Assembly: GCA_022414725.1 (NCBI GenBank)
Contig: CM039465.1
Span: 43,612,560-43,676,559, forward strand
Origin: Microglena sp. YARC
Taxonomy: Eukaryota > Chlorophyta > Chlorophyceae > Chlamydomonadales > Chlamydomonadaceae
DNA: 64,000 nt
Direction of reading: 5' to 3'
The first letter of the stretch is position 1; the number at the start of each line of letters is the position of its first letter. This document shows, piece after piece, positions 29,737 to 41,919 of this stretch. A program made the position numbers and the translations under genes. Below the pieces are notes generated by a model. The model did no database searches and was not told the origin of the DNA. It saw only the letters and a list, made by a program, of their open reading frames with translations.

Positions 29737-32700
29737 ATGAATGCACAGCATGCCCCTCCTAGGAGTACCTTTGTCTGCACCAACGCGCAAGGACTTACAC
29801 CCCTTAAACTCTTTGAGCACATTTCTTGGCTTCGAGAAACGCGAGTGGATATGGCAGTGCTCACTGAAGTAAGGTCAACCTCATCACCCGAGACCTTCTT
29901 CAACACCTCCAGGCGCGGGGGCAATCTGGCCAGGCGCAAGATTTTTCTTTTGCCCTGGTACAGGGCACACTGAAGGCATCATCCTGATATTAAGCCCTCA
30001 CTGCCCCATCACAGATCCCGTCCTAAGACCTATCCTAGGTCCAACAGGCCGCATTCTAGGCATCGATGCTTTCATTGGTGACTCCGTCATCACCATTTTG
30101 TGCGTCTATGCTCCGGCCCAAGCTGCTGACAGAGAAGACTTCTTTTTCAACTGCGTGCGTCCCAACCTTCCCACTGACGGACGCCTCCTTCTCGTTGTTG
30201 GTGATTTCAACTGCATTCTTGACCCCCTAGATGCAGTCTACCCTCCTCACAGACTCAATATTGACCCCATGAGTCGCATGCAGGGGGCACCTCCCCTTGC
30301 AGACATCATGAACACCTACAGCCTACAAGACATCTGGAGGAACACGCACCCGACTGCCAAAGACTTCACACATTGGAGCATCCCAGCCTCATCGGGCGGT
30401 AGGCTTGACCGCTGGCTGGCTTCAGACTCCCTCCTAGCCCTCTTCACAGCCACTTCCTCAATTCTCCCTACCTCTGGCTTTATCTCTGACCACCGCCCTG
30501 TGTCTATAACCCTCTCCTTCCTAGGCCACGCTCCACCCAAGGGCCAAGGGCTGCAAGGGTTCCCCCTCCTCCTCCTCAACATTCCAGAAGCTTGTGATGA
30601 GCTCAATAACATCATCGCTTCACAATCCCTCCTCCTAAACATCTTACCCGTTTCAGACATCGTCACAAAATGGGACAACATGAAGGAAGTTATTCGCACC
30701 AGCAGTTGGGCCATTTACAAGAAGCATCGCCGTGCCCGCCAGCGTGCCGCCCGCTTAACAGAGGACGACGCCCGGCAGGAATTCTCACGGGTGCATTTCT
30801 CCCCCGATGCAATTTCTTTCCTGGCACGCCTCAACATAGCCAAGGCTAAGGCATTAGCAGCAACACTCGCTTGGCAGCAACTCCTTGCTCCAATGCTCAA
30901 AGCTCTACCTATCCTTGAGCACACTTTTGGGGATTCATCTTCCTTCTACTTCCACCACCTTTCCCGTTCCCCTCACCCCCCAGTCCACATCAAGCTTATC
31001 CAGCCTCCAGGGCCACCCCAGCATCACCCCCTTTCTGTGGCTGACCTCTCTTCAATGATAGGAGTCAACATAGGACTGGAGTATGCTCGGGACTTTTATA
31101 GTGCTGATTCCTCCTTTAGCCTGTATCGTCCAAACCCTCACATCAACCAGGCTCTTCTGCTCACATCCCTCCCTCGTCCCCTCCCCCCTAGTTATGCAGC
31201 CCTTGCAGAAGGTGTCAATGGCGATGGCCTAATCACATCAGAGGAGATGGACCTTGCCATCCGCTCTGCTTCTCGAGGCTCCAGCCCAGGTTATGACGGA
31301 CTTCCCTTTGAAGTCTACAATGCGTTCCATGCAGAACTGTCACCGATCCTTCAAAGGGTTTTCAACTCTGCCTTCCAAGATCAAGTTAACTCGGCCCCCC
31401 TAGCACCCCTCCTTCAGGGAACCATCTGCCTTCTCCACAAGACTGGTCAGCCCCAAGACTCCCTCGTAGGTTACCGTCCTATCAATCTTCTCAATTGCGA
31501 CCTTAAGCTGATCCTTTTGATCATGGCTCACCGGCTGCAACGCCCACTGGAATATCTCATCGACGTCACTCGATCAGCTTTCCTCCGTGGCAGAGACATC
31601 AGTGACAACACCCGCTATCACCTAGGCTTGGCTGCGCGCTTGAAAGAGCTTGGCTTACCAGGCTGGTTGCTGCATTCTGACCTCACTAAAGCTTATGATT
31701 CTGCCAACAGGGGATGGCTCCTAAAGAAAATGTCAGCCATGGGATTCAATAGTGCAGGCATCACGCGCTGGTGCAATATCCTCATGAATGGCAGCTCTAC
31801 GCGAGTGCGTCTCAACGGTTTCTTCACTACCTCCTTCCCCAACACTTCCGGCTTCCCTCAGGGTGGGGCCTTGAGCTGTCATCAATGGGTCATCATCTTT
31901 GAGCCCTTCATCACCTACAATAACCAACTGAGATCTTGTGGAACTCTGCAATCCTTCCGTCTTCCCTCAGGAGAGTTGGCCCCTGCCACCCTCTCGTTTG
32001 CTGACGATGGCAAGCACTTTGTCCTCAACCCAGCCATAGATGGGCCTATCATCAAGGAAACATACGTCGTAGCCAATTCGGCTGGCTTACCTGCCCAGTC
32101 TGTTCCCAAGACCCGTCTTCTGCTTCTTGAACTTCCCCCAGACATACCCCTCCCTGCAGATCTGGACCCCGCCCTTGGCACACATCACTTGACTGGCTAC
32201 CACCTCCATCCCCCAGACACACCTCACAGATTGCTGGGCGTGCCGTTCGGTGCAGACACTGCCCTTTGCAAGGCTGCAGCCTACCAGCACATGCCCCATA
32301 GCATCTCACGTGCAGCAGCTCCATGGCTCTCACGCAATCTCAATGTTATTGGAAAGGGCGCATGTTGCTATGCAATGCTTGGCTTCCAAGTTCATCTTCC
32401 AGGCTAACTTTGCATCACCACCAGCGCCTCTCCGCCAGCAGTTGCAATCTTCTCTCAATGCCTTTGTTGCAACCTCTAGCCTGCAGGAGGAGGAATCACC
32501 ACGTCCTGGACACCTCTTCCCCCGCTTCGGGACAGCCGTCCTTCCTTTTCATCGAGGAGGGCTTGCTGTACCCCATCTTGCTTCCCACTCGGCTGCTATG
32601 CTGGCCAAGACCACATGGCTCCTCTTCAGTTACACAGGTCACCCCTAGCAGCAGCTCTACCGTCACGAGATTTCTCGGGCTGTGCGCCTTCCTCCAGGTC

Positions 32701-33913
32701 AGCCAAGTGGATACCATGCCCTGGTTACCGCCCCGTCTTCTGTGGACATCGCCTCAATCACCACCAACTTGGCGTGGGAAAGTGCAGAGGCTTTTCTCTT
32801 GCTGAACATTCGTAGAATTATCGCTCCGCCCATGCAGTGCCCCCAATCCATCCTACTGGAAACCACCTTCAACAACACCCCTCCTTTTCCGTCCATGCCC
32901 ATCACCTCAAACCAAGTGCTCTCCTCCCAAGCACTCTCGTGGCACCGTCTCAAGGACATCCGCTCAGCTCATCAACAACGAGATCACCTCCCTCCCGCTG
33001 CTGTCCAAGACCTTGACTTCATCCTCTCCTCTCTGCCAGACCCCTGGCGGGATGCTGTCCTCCTTCCTGAACTTCCACCTCCCAAATGGAAGCTCTTTCC
33101 CGCTGTGGCCCCTGCTGGTCCTCTTGCAGAGGGGCCAGATCCCCTCACTGGAAAGGACCGTCTTTGGGAGGTCTGGCCCTCTGGCCGGTTACACCCTCTC
33201 ACCCTTCCTGCCCTTCCCCCCCAAGGACACCCCCAAGCTGCCCTCATCACCCTACGCAAGAAACCTCGAGAAGCATGGTTACGGGCAGACTTTGAGGAGC
33301 AGCTGATCCAGCAAGGCCTCCCCCCCCACCAGAGGCAAGTGCTCTTGGAACCATGGCTGGTTGGTCTTTGGGAGGACCTCCAACTGGACCCAGCAACATG
33401 GGGTCTCCACCTCCATGATGATACTGAGGTGAACCTTCTTGAACTCTCTGTGCGCCAAGCACGGCAGGCCCTTCTTCACCAACATATCATGCAACAAAGC
33501 CCCAGTTCCCACCATTTTGTGCCAGGTTATACCGAGGAACGTGCTGCTTGGCCCAGGCTGTGGAGCATTCTACCCCCCTCCACCTTGGACACATACCCTA
33601 GCACCAACCCTGACCTGCGAGGCCTCCGTGGTCTTGAATCCCGATGGATTGCCTCAGCAACAGAGAGAGCGCTCGTTGTCACCCCTATTCCAGTCCCCTC
33701 CCCTGAAGACCTCCCACAAAACGCTTGGGTGGACTTACAACGTGTCCGCCCCTCCCGTCCAGGCCCAGCGGAGAGAACTGCTCGGAGACAAGACGAACCT
33801 CAAGTCTCCCTCCCTCTACGTGCAGGCTTTTCGCAGGTGTGGGTACGCCTCGCTGACAAGACTCTCCACCGTCCTTATACCATCACTTGCCGGAGCTAGC
33901 TTCATGGCACCCT
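29737..33913 (+). pseudogene. LINE-A ORF2, nearly full length but frameshifted
   Basis: ATG at 29737 begins ORF2. One-base deletions near 29893 and 29911 break the endonuclease. The frame then runs open 30098-32407 with GDFN, RLDRW, SDH, RT motif A, PQGGALS and FADD (about 32001). A one-base insertion near 32353 and a Trp-to-stop (TAG) near 32648 follow, then an open frame 32682-33899. Element B cuts it at ~33913, before the zinc motif. Three residues of a conserved NQANQDL stretch are missing near 31153. Confidence 0.92.
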
Positions 33914-35602
33914 CTCTGAGCCCCACCCACTTCCTCCTTCCTCTCAGAATCCTCCATCTCCTCCCTCTCATCCCTGCTCCTTCATGTCAGCTGCTGAGAT
34001 ACCTAGTAGACGAAGCTTTGAGGTGACAATTCGAGCTGGAGGTCTTTTTTTCGCCCTAGCAATGTCTGCTCTCCGGCCGCCTTATAACTTTGCTGCAAAG
34101 CTGCTTCGGCCAATTCGGCTGGAGCGACTGCAATTTCGCGGCTATGGGAGCTGCTCAGTGCCCCAATTGAGTGTTACAGACGCTCATGCGGTCTAATCCG
34201 CTACTCTGCCCCCTCCAGAGGTCAGCATAAGAGGTCAGCCTACTGGAGGGGGGCAGGCTATTCTCTTCAAGTTAATTTGGGACCACCCGACCCCCATCCT
34301 TAGTACTTCAGAAGCAGCTCTCCTGATTCCCTTCTTCCGAGCCCCACCCACTTCCTCCTTCCTCTCAGAATCCTCCATCTCCTCCCTCTCATCCCTGCTC
34401 CTTCATGTCAGCTGCTGAGATACCTAGTAGACGAAGCTTTGAGGCGAAAATTGGAGCTGGAGGTTCATTTTTTCGCCCTAGCAATGTCTGCTCTCCGGAT
34501 TTTTTAGTGTTTTTGGCCTTAGACAGGTGTTGTGCTGTTGAGACTCATTCCCTCTTTCTTGAATTCTCAGTCAGCAGGTCTCCTTTTGAAGGTCTGCATT
34601 GGTCAGCATCTTCTTGTTCTCTAATTAGAGACTTGCCAATCCTGGAGTGTGACATTGGTTGGAAACCATATCGATACAGTTTGTCTTAGCATTTTGCTGC
34701 CCTAGAGGGCTGAATAGTAGTTTTTGGGGGTGGATCTGCTGCTCCTGCCCTGAAGAATGTTTTTGTTTGCTTTTTCCCGGTTTATCAGTAGCATGCCCTG
34801 CTTTGGTCTTCTCCCTTACAGAGCTTGCTGGTCTGCATTGGAGAAGAAGTGGCATGCTACTTGACAGCTGAACTGTCACGCCGGTCAGCTGATGGAGTGA
34901 TGCCCTGATGCACTGGACTGTTATAGGAGTGATGCCCTGTACCGTGTTGTATCTTGCGTCTGCAGGTTCAGGAGGCTTACTTAGGAGCTACATAGTTTTT
35001 GTTACCTTGTTACCGCTACCTTTGAAGCGTAGACATGCCGCGTTTGGTTGTCTTTGCATAGCTTGCTGATTTATATCGGCGACCTAGTGGCATGATACTA
35101 GGCTGCTGATAGACTGCGCTGAAATGCTAATGGAGTGATGCCCTGATGCACAGGCTACCGGTTTATTTGCTTTAAAGTGCCAGCTGCTTTAGTGCGCCTG
35201 TAAGGTTTTCCTTGCTGGTCAGTGGATCTTGTGGGGGTTCTACCCTTTCACCGTCCAGGACGTTTTCTAAGGAGTTTGATTTGCTTCTTTAGATTTTTTT
35301 TAGTTACCTTGTTAGTGTTAGCTTTGGCCCTGTCCTGTTTTTTGTTGCATGCCGCGCTCTGGTCGTCTTTGCAGAGCTTGCTGATCTGCATGGGTGACCT
35401 AGCGACATGTTACTAGGCTGCTGAGAGTCTGTGCTGGTTTGCTAAAGGAGTGATGCCCTGATGCACTGGCCTGTTACAGGAGTGATGCCCTGCAGTGTTT
35501 TAATCTTAGATCAGTAAGACCTTCGGGTGCATGCCTTTCCTTCTTTTTCTGTGTTGCTCTTGGAGGTTACAGTGGTGTTTTATTGGTTGGGGAGGAACAG
35601 TG
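33914..35602 (+). mobile_element. Element B, plus strand, 1.4 monomers at 5' end
   Basis: Monomers start near 33914 and repeat at 34339 (period 421). The body begins at ATTTTTTAGTG (34499) and runs to 35602, where it is cut at GGAGGAACAGTG and fused to a minus-strand LINE-A 3' UTR, losing its own tail and poly(A). The monomer-body join is at a different monomer phase from the copies at 27805 and 41920. The three internal repeats lie around 34790-34950, 35030-35155 and 35345-35490. Confidence 0.82.
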
Positions 35603-36235
35603 ACCAAGGAAGAAAGACCAAAGAAATAGACAAGAACGGCTAAGGGACAGCTAAGGGACGAACACCACCTGGGCGACGGAAGGGACAAAGGAGGACAGGA
35701 ACAGAAGACAAACAAACCAGAGAGGCAAGGAAGAAGCCAAAAACAGGAAGCCCAAGAGAAGGGGCTAGGACTATTAAGAAAAAGACCTATGAAGGGGGGG
35801 CCAAAACATTGCAACCTCTAACAGTCACCGGATCAGAAGACTGAAAGAGGAGATGCAAACTAAGGAGGACTAAAAGGAAAACTATGCGAGAAACTAAGAG
35901 AAAAAAGGGGGGGAGGGGGGGGGGGGGGGGGGGGGGGGACTAAGGAGGCAACTGAGGGGGAAACTAAGGAGGCAACTAAGGGTGGAAACTGAACTAGGGG
36001 AAGCAAACTAAGGGAGAAAACTGCAAAAACAAGCCAAAAGCAGGGAGGCAACCAGAAAAAGAAGAAGACAACTGGAAGCAAAGCGAAAACCTAAAAGACT
36101 GGTCTGGGCATGTACAACAGGAATGAAGACAGAGACAGTATCAAGATCTAGATCTTGATCTGGATCTTCGCGCAGATCTGGACCTTGATCTTGGTCCAGA
36201 TCTAGCCCCAGATCTGGAACATTGTCGTGTGCTGT
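35603..36235 (-). mobile_element. LINE-A 3' UTR (tail removed)
   Basis: 3' UTR of the large minus-strand LINE-A, including the G run at 35908-35938. It lacks the last ~60 bp and the poly(A) because of the fusion to element B at 35601-35602. Confidence 0.85.
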
Positions 36236-38746
36236 GTCCTAATCTGGAACCTGATCCTGCTCTGGGGCAGGGTCTTGATCTTGGGCTTGGGCTGGATCTA
36301 GGTCAATGTCAAGATCGGGGCCTAGAGCTGGGGCTTGGGCTGGACCTAGGTTAGGGTCTAGATCAGGGTCTAGAGCCCGGGAAAGGGCTGGGTCTGGGTC
36401 AGGGTCTAGAGCAAGGTCTAGATCCGGGTAATGGGCTGGATCTGGATCAGGGTCTAGATCAGGGTCTAGAACTAGGGCTTGGGCTGGGTCTGGGATTGGG
36501 TCAAGGATTGTAGGGAGCGCTGGGGCCATGGGGATTGTCATTTCCATGGTGCGGGTATCAGGCTCCTGGTCACCGGGAGTGACCCCAATCATGGTGCAAA
36601 AGATCGGGGGGGTGGCCCATAAGCTTGCAAAGGAAGCCACTGTGAGAGAGCAATCTAGGCCACGCCACCAATCTTGACAGAAGGCGCCATTATCAAGGTG
36701 TCGAAGATCCGTCTGGGTGCGCATCCAGTCCCTAGAAATGGCTTGGTGAAGGTGGCCAAGGGCAAGGCAGATAGCCTTGTGGTGAAGGGGCTCAGAATGG
36801 TCCATTATGTCAGCCCGGGACGAACGGACCTGCCATATCGCGCCCAAGGTGGTTATACGTAGGAAGGACCACAACCTTAGGGTAGAGGGAGGAGGGGGTG
36901 TCTCGGGCCAAAGGGTGATGTCGTCACCGAGGAGGAAGAAGGGGCAACGAGGAAGGCGCTGCCCACCGGTGAGGGTCTCCCAAGTGGAAAGGAGCCAGTC
37001 TATGACAGGGGCAGAATCAGGGCATTCCAAGAAAGCGTGAGACATTGTGTCAGCAGTGTGCAGCTGCAAGCAGTCAGGGCTGGAGCAGACTATGGAGGGG
37101 GGGTCGTCTTGGTTGACCCGTTGGAAAGCGTCCCTCGTACATGAGCAAGGAACGCATTGCAGCCCAGGGTGCCATGAAGCAAGCTCCGGCAAGTGATGGT
37201 ATAAAGGACGGTGGAGAGTCTTGTCAGCGAGGCGTACCCACACCTGCGAAAAGCCTGCACGTAGAGGGGGGAGACTTGAGGTTCGTCTTGTCTTTGAGCA
37301 GTTCTCCGCTGGGCCTGGACGGGAGGGGCGGACACGTTGTAAGTCCACCCAAGCGTTCTGTGGGAGGTCTTTAGGGGAGGGGACTGGAATAGGGGTGACA
37401 ACGAGCGCTCTCTCTGTTGCTGAGGCAATCCATCGGGATTCAAGACCACGGAGGCCTCGCAGGTCAGTGGTTAGTGCTAGGGTGAGTGTCCAAGGTGGAG
37501 CGGGGTAGAATGCTCCACAGCCTGGGCCAAGCAGCACGTTCCTCGGTATAACTGGCACACAAAATGGTGGGAACTGGGGCTTTGTTGCATAATATGTTGG
37601 TGAAGAAGGGCCTGCCGTGCTTGCGCACACAGAGAGTTCAAGAAGGTTAACCTCAGTATCAATCATGGAGGGTGGAGACCCATGTTGTTGGGTCCAGTTG
37701 GAGGTCCTCCCAAAGACCAACCAGCCATGGTTCCAAGAGCTCTTGCCTCTGTTGGGGGGGGAGGCTTTGCTGGATCAGCTGCTCCTCAAAGTCAGCCCGT
37801 AACCATGCTTTCTCGAGGTTTCTTGCGTAGGGTGATGAGGACAGCTTGGGGGTGTCTTGGGGGGGAAGGGCAGGAAGGGTGAGAGGGTGTAACCGGCCAG
37901 AGGGCCAGACCTCCAAAGACGGTCCTCTCCAGTGAGGGGATCTGGCCCCTCTGCAAGGGGACCAGCAGGGGCACAGCGGGAAGAGCTTCCATTTGGGAGG
38001 TGGAAGTTCAGGAAGGAGGACAGCATCCCGCCAGGGGTCTGGCAGAGAGGAGAGGATGAAGTCAAGGTCTTGGACAGCAGCGGGAGGGAGGTGGATCTCG
38101 TTGTTGATGAGCTGAGCGGATGTCCTTGAGACGGTGCCACGAGAGTGCTTGGGAGGAGAGCACTTGGTTTGAGGTGATGGGCATGGACGGAAAAGGAGGG
38201 TGTTGTTGAAGGTGGTTTCCAGTAGGATGGATTGGGGGCACTGCATGGGCGGAGCGATAATTCTAACGAATGTTCAGACAAGAGAAAAGCCTCTGCACTT
38301 TCCAGGCCAAGTTGGTGGTGATTGAGGCGATGTCCACAGAAGACGGGGCGGTAACCAGGGCATGGTATCCACTTGGCTGACCTGGAGGAAGGCGCACAGC
38401 CCGAGAAATCGTCGTGACGGAAGAGCTGCTGCCAGGGGTGACCTGTGTAACTGAAAGGAGCCATGTGGTCTTGGCCAGCATAGCAGCCGAGTGGGAAGCA
38501 AGATGGGGTACAGCAAGCCTCCTGGATGAAAAGGAAGGACGGCTGTCCCGAAGCGGGGGAAGAGGTGTCCTGGACGTGGTGATTTCCTCCTCTTGCAAGC
38601 TAGAGGCTGCAACAAAGGCATTGAGAAAGATTGCAACTGCTGGCGGGAGAGGCGCTGGTGGTGAAAGCAAAGTTAGCCTGGAAGATGAACTTGGAAGCCA
38701 AGCATTGCATAGCAACATGCGCCCTTCCAATAACATTGAGATTGCG
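36236..38746 (-). pseudogene. LINE-A ORF2 C-terminal half, indel-rich
   Basis: Encodes on the minus strand the post-RT region, the zinc motif (about 37040-37100) and the Asp-Pro tail, which ends early at a TAG near 36239. From about 37120 upward there are frequent single-base indels relative to 24480-26457. It is interrupted at 38746 by the LINE tail and continues at 38995. Confidence 0.85.
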
Positions 38747-38777
<31 letters not shown>

Positions 38778-38994
38778 GGGGGGAACCAGGAAAAGGCGCA
38801 ACTGATTAACAACTAGCCTTTGTGACCAAGGAGAAAATTACCAAAGAAAAAGACAAGAACGGGCTAAGGGACGGACACCACCTGGGCGACGTAAGGGACA
38901 AAGGAGGACAGGCAGAAGACAAACAAACCAGAGAGGCAAGGAAGAAGCCAAACAGGAGCCAAGAGAAGGGCTAGGACTACTTAGAAAAAAGACC
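38747..38994 (-). mobile_element. 248-bp truncated LINE-A tail with target duplication
   Basis: LINE-A 3' end with poly(A) (T run 38747-38772), flanked by TGCG at 38743-38746 and 38995-38998, inside ORF2. Confidence 0.88.
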
Positions 38995-40097
38995 TGCGTG
39001 AGAGCCATGGAGCTGCTGCACGTGAGATGCTATGGGGCATGTGCTGGTAGCTGCAGCCCTTGCAAAGGGCAGTGGTCTGCACCGAACGGCACGCCCAGCA
39101 ATCTGTGAGGTGTGTCTGGGGGATGGAGGTGGTAACCAGTCAAGTGATGGGTGCCAAGGGCGGGGTCCAGATCTGCAGGGAGGGGTATGTCTGGGGGAAG
39201 TTCAAGAAGCAGAAGACGGGTCTTGGGAAACAGACTGGGCGGGTAAGCCAGCGAATTGGCTACGACTTATGTCTCCTTGATGATAGGCCATCTGTGGCTG
39301 GGTTGAGGACAAAGTGTTGCCATCGTCAGCAAACGAGAGGGTGGCTAGGGGCCAACTCTCCTGAGGGAGACGGAAGGATTGCAGAGTTCCACAAGATCTC
39401 AGTTGGGTATTGTAGGTGATGAAGGGCTCAAAAGATGAATGAACCATTGATTACAGCTCAAGGCCACACCTGAGGAAGGCGGAAGTGTTGGGGAAGGAGG
39501 TAGTGAAGAGAAACCGTTGAGACGCACTCGCGTAGAGCTGCCATTCATGAGGATATCGCAGCCAGTGCGTGATGCCTGCACTATTGAATCCATGGCTGAC
39601 ATTGTCTTTAGGAAGCATGCCCTGTTGACAGAATCATAAGCTTTAGTGAGGTCAGAATGCAGCAACCAGCCTGGTAAGCCAAGCTCTTTCAAGCGCGCAG
39701 CAAGCCTAGGTGATAGCGGATGTTGTCACTGATGTCTCTGCCCACGGAGGAAAGCTGAATTGAGTGACGTCGATGAGATATTCCAGTGGGCGTTGCAGCC
39801 GGTGAGCATGATCAAAAAGGATCAGCTTAAGGTCGCAATTGAGAAGGGTGATAGGAGGGTAACCTGCGAGGGAGTCTTGGGGCTGACCAGTCTTGTGGAG
39901 AAGGCAGATGGTTCCCTGAAGGATGGGTTCTAGGGGGTCGGTGTTAATTTGATCTTGGAAGGCAGAGTTGAAAACCCTTTGAAGGATCGGGGGACAGTTC
40001 TTCATGAACGCATTGTAGACTTCAAGGGAAGTCCGTCATCAACCTGGGCTGGAGCCTCGAGAAGCAGAAGCGGATGGCCAGGTTCCATCTCCTCTGA
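38995..40097 (-). pseudogene. LINE-A ORF2 reverse transcriptase region, indel-rich
   Basis: Minus-strand RT region (FADD near 39335, motif A near 39640), full of single-base indels, so no long frame survives. It stops at CCTCTGA (40097), where a poly(A) insert begins, and resumes near 47674. Confidence 0.82.
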
Positions 40098-40750
40098 TTT
40101 TTTTTTTTTTTTTTTTTTTTTTTTACATAGGCGGTTTGGTGGTGGTGGGTCAGTGGTAATAAGACTCTCAAGCCTTCTATAAACATGAGGGTGACATGAA
40201 ATGTTACAGTGAGTGTGCTGGTGGTTTGGTGGTGGTGGGTTAGTAGGTAAATAAGAACTCTCAAGCCTTCAATCAACATGAGGGTGACATGAAATGTTAC
40301 AGTGATTGTGCTGGTGGTTTGGTGGTGGTGGGTCAGTAGGTAAATAAGACTCTCAAGCCTTCTATCAACATGAGGGTGACATGAAATTTTACAGTGAGTG
40401 TGCTGGTGGTTTGGTGGTGGTGGGTCAGTGGGTAAATAAGACTCTCAAGCCTTCTATCAACATGAGGGTGACATGAAATATTACAGTGAGTGTGCTGGTG
40501 GTTTGGTGGTGGTGGGTCAGTGGGTAAATAAGACTCTCAAGCCTTCAATCAACATGAGGGTGACATGAAATGTTACAGTGAGTGTGCTGGTGGTTTGGTG
40601 TGGTGGGTCAGTGGTAAATAAGACTCTCAAGCCTTCAATCAACATGAGGGTGACATGAAATTTACAGTGAGTGTGCTGGTGGTTTGGTGGTGGTGGGTCA
40701 GTGGGTAAATAAGACTCTCAAGCCTTCTATCAACATGAGGGTGACATGAA
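40098..40750 (-). repeat. 92-bp minisatellite (7 copies) with poly(A)
   Basis: A T run (40098-40124) followed by ACATAGG, the end of an element B-type tail, leads into about seven ~92-bp units (starts near 40131, 40221, 40313, 40407, 40498, 40589, 40678). Each unit contains GGTTTGGTGGTGGTGGGTCA and AACATGAGGGTGACATGAAA. The last unit is cut by the element B poly(A) at 40751. Not found elsewhere in the window. Confidence 0.88.
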
Positions 40751-41919
40751 TTTTTTTTTTTTTTTACATACACCCCCATCCAAGCAACAAACTGTTCCTC
40801 CCAACCAATAAAACACCACTGTAACCTCCAAGAGCAACAACAGAAAAAGAAGGAAAGGCATGCACCCGAAGGTCTTGCTGATCTAAAGATTAAAACACTG
40901 CAGGGCATCACTCCTGTAACAGGCCAGTGCATCAGGGCATCACTCTTTAGGCAACACAGCACAGACTCTCAGCAGCCTAGTAACATGTCGCTAGGTCACC
41001 CACTCAGCAGATCAGCAAGCTGCTGCAAAGACGACCAGAGCGCGGCATGCAACAAAAAACAGGACAGGGCGCAAAGCTCACACTTGGAGAGTTGATAACA
41101 AGGTAACTAAAAAAAAATCTAAAGAAGCAAATCAAACTCCTTAGAAAACGTCCTGGACGGTGAAAGGGTAGAACCCCCACAGATCCACTGACCAGCAAGG
41201 AAAACCTTAAAGGCGCACTAAAGAGCTAGCAAATAAACCGGTAGCCTGTGCATCATGGGCATCATTCCATTAGCATTTCAGCGCAGTCGTATCAAGCCTA
41301 CGTATCAAGCACTAGGTCGCTGAAATGCAATCAGCAAGCTCTGCAAAGACAACCAAACGCGGCATGTCTACGGTTCAAAGGTACGCGGTAACAAGGTAAC
41401 AAAAACTATGTAGCTCCTAAGTAAGCCTCCTGAACCCCAAACCTGCAGACGCATAGATACAACACGGTACAGGCGGGCATCACTCCTATAACAAGTCCAG
41501 TGCATCAGGGCATCAACTCCATCAGCAGACCGGCGTGACAGCTCAGCTTCAGTAGCATGCACTTCTTCTCCAATGCAGACCAGCAAGCTCTGTAAGGGAG
41601 AAGACCAAAGCAGGGCATGCTACTGATAAACAGGTCCGGGAAAAAGCAAACAAAAACAGTCTTCAGGGCAGGAGCAGCAGATCCACCCCCAAAAAACTAC
41701 TATTCAGCCCTCTAGGGCAGCAAAATGCTAAGACAAACTGTATCGATATGGTTTCCACCAATGTCACACTCCAGGATCAGCAAGTCTCTAATTAGAGAAC
41801 AAGAAGATGCTGACCAATGCAGACCTTCAAAGGAGACCTGCTGACTGAGAATTCAAAGAAAGAGGGAAATGAGTCTCATCAGGACAACAACCTGTCTGAG
41901 GCCAAAAAACACTAAAAAT
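40751..41919 (-). mobile_element. Element B body next to a monomer array
   Basis: Body of a minus-strand element B with poly(A) (T run 40751-40765). Its 3' tail is shortened. It is colinear with 26690-27800 apart from scattered indels. Its 5' end at ~41919 runs directly into the monomer array, at the same monomer phase as the copy at 27805. Confidence 0.85.

Noticed and set aside
40131..40750. CRISPR array
   Set aside because: The ~92-bp units are contiguous with no unique spacers, and the context is eukaryotic retroelement DNA.
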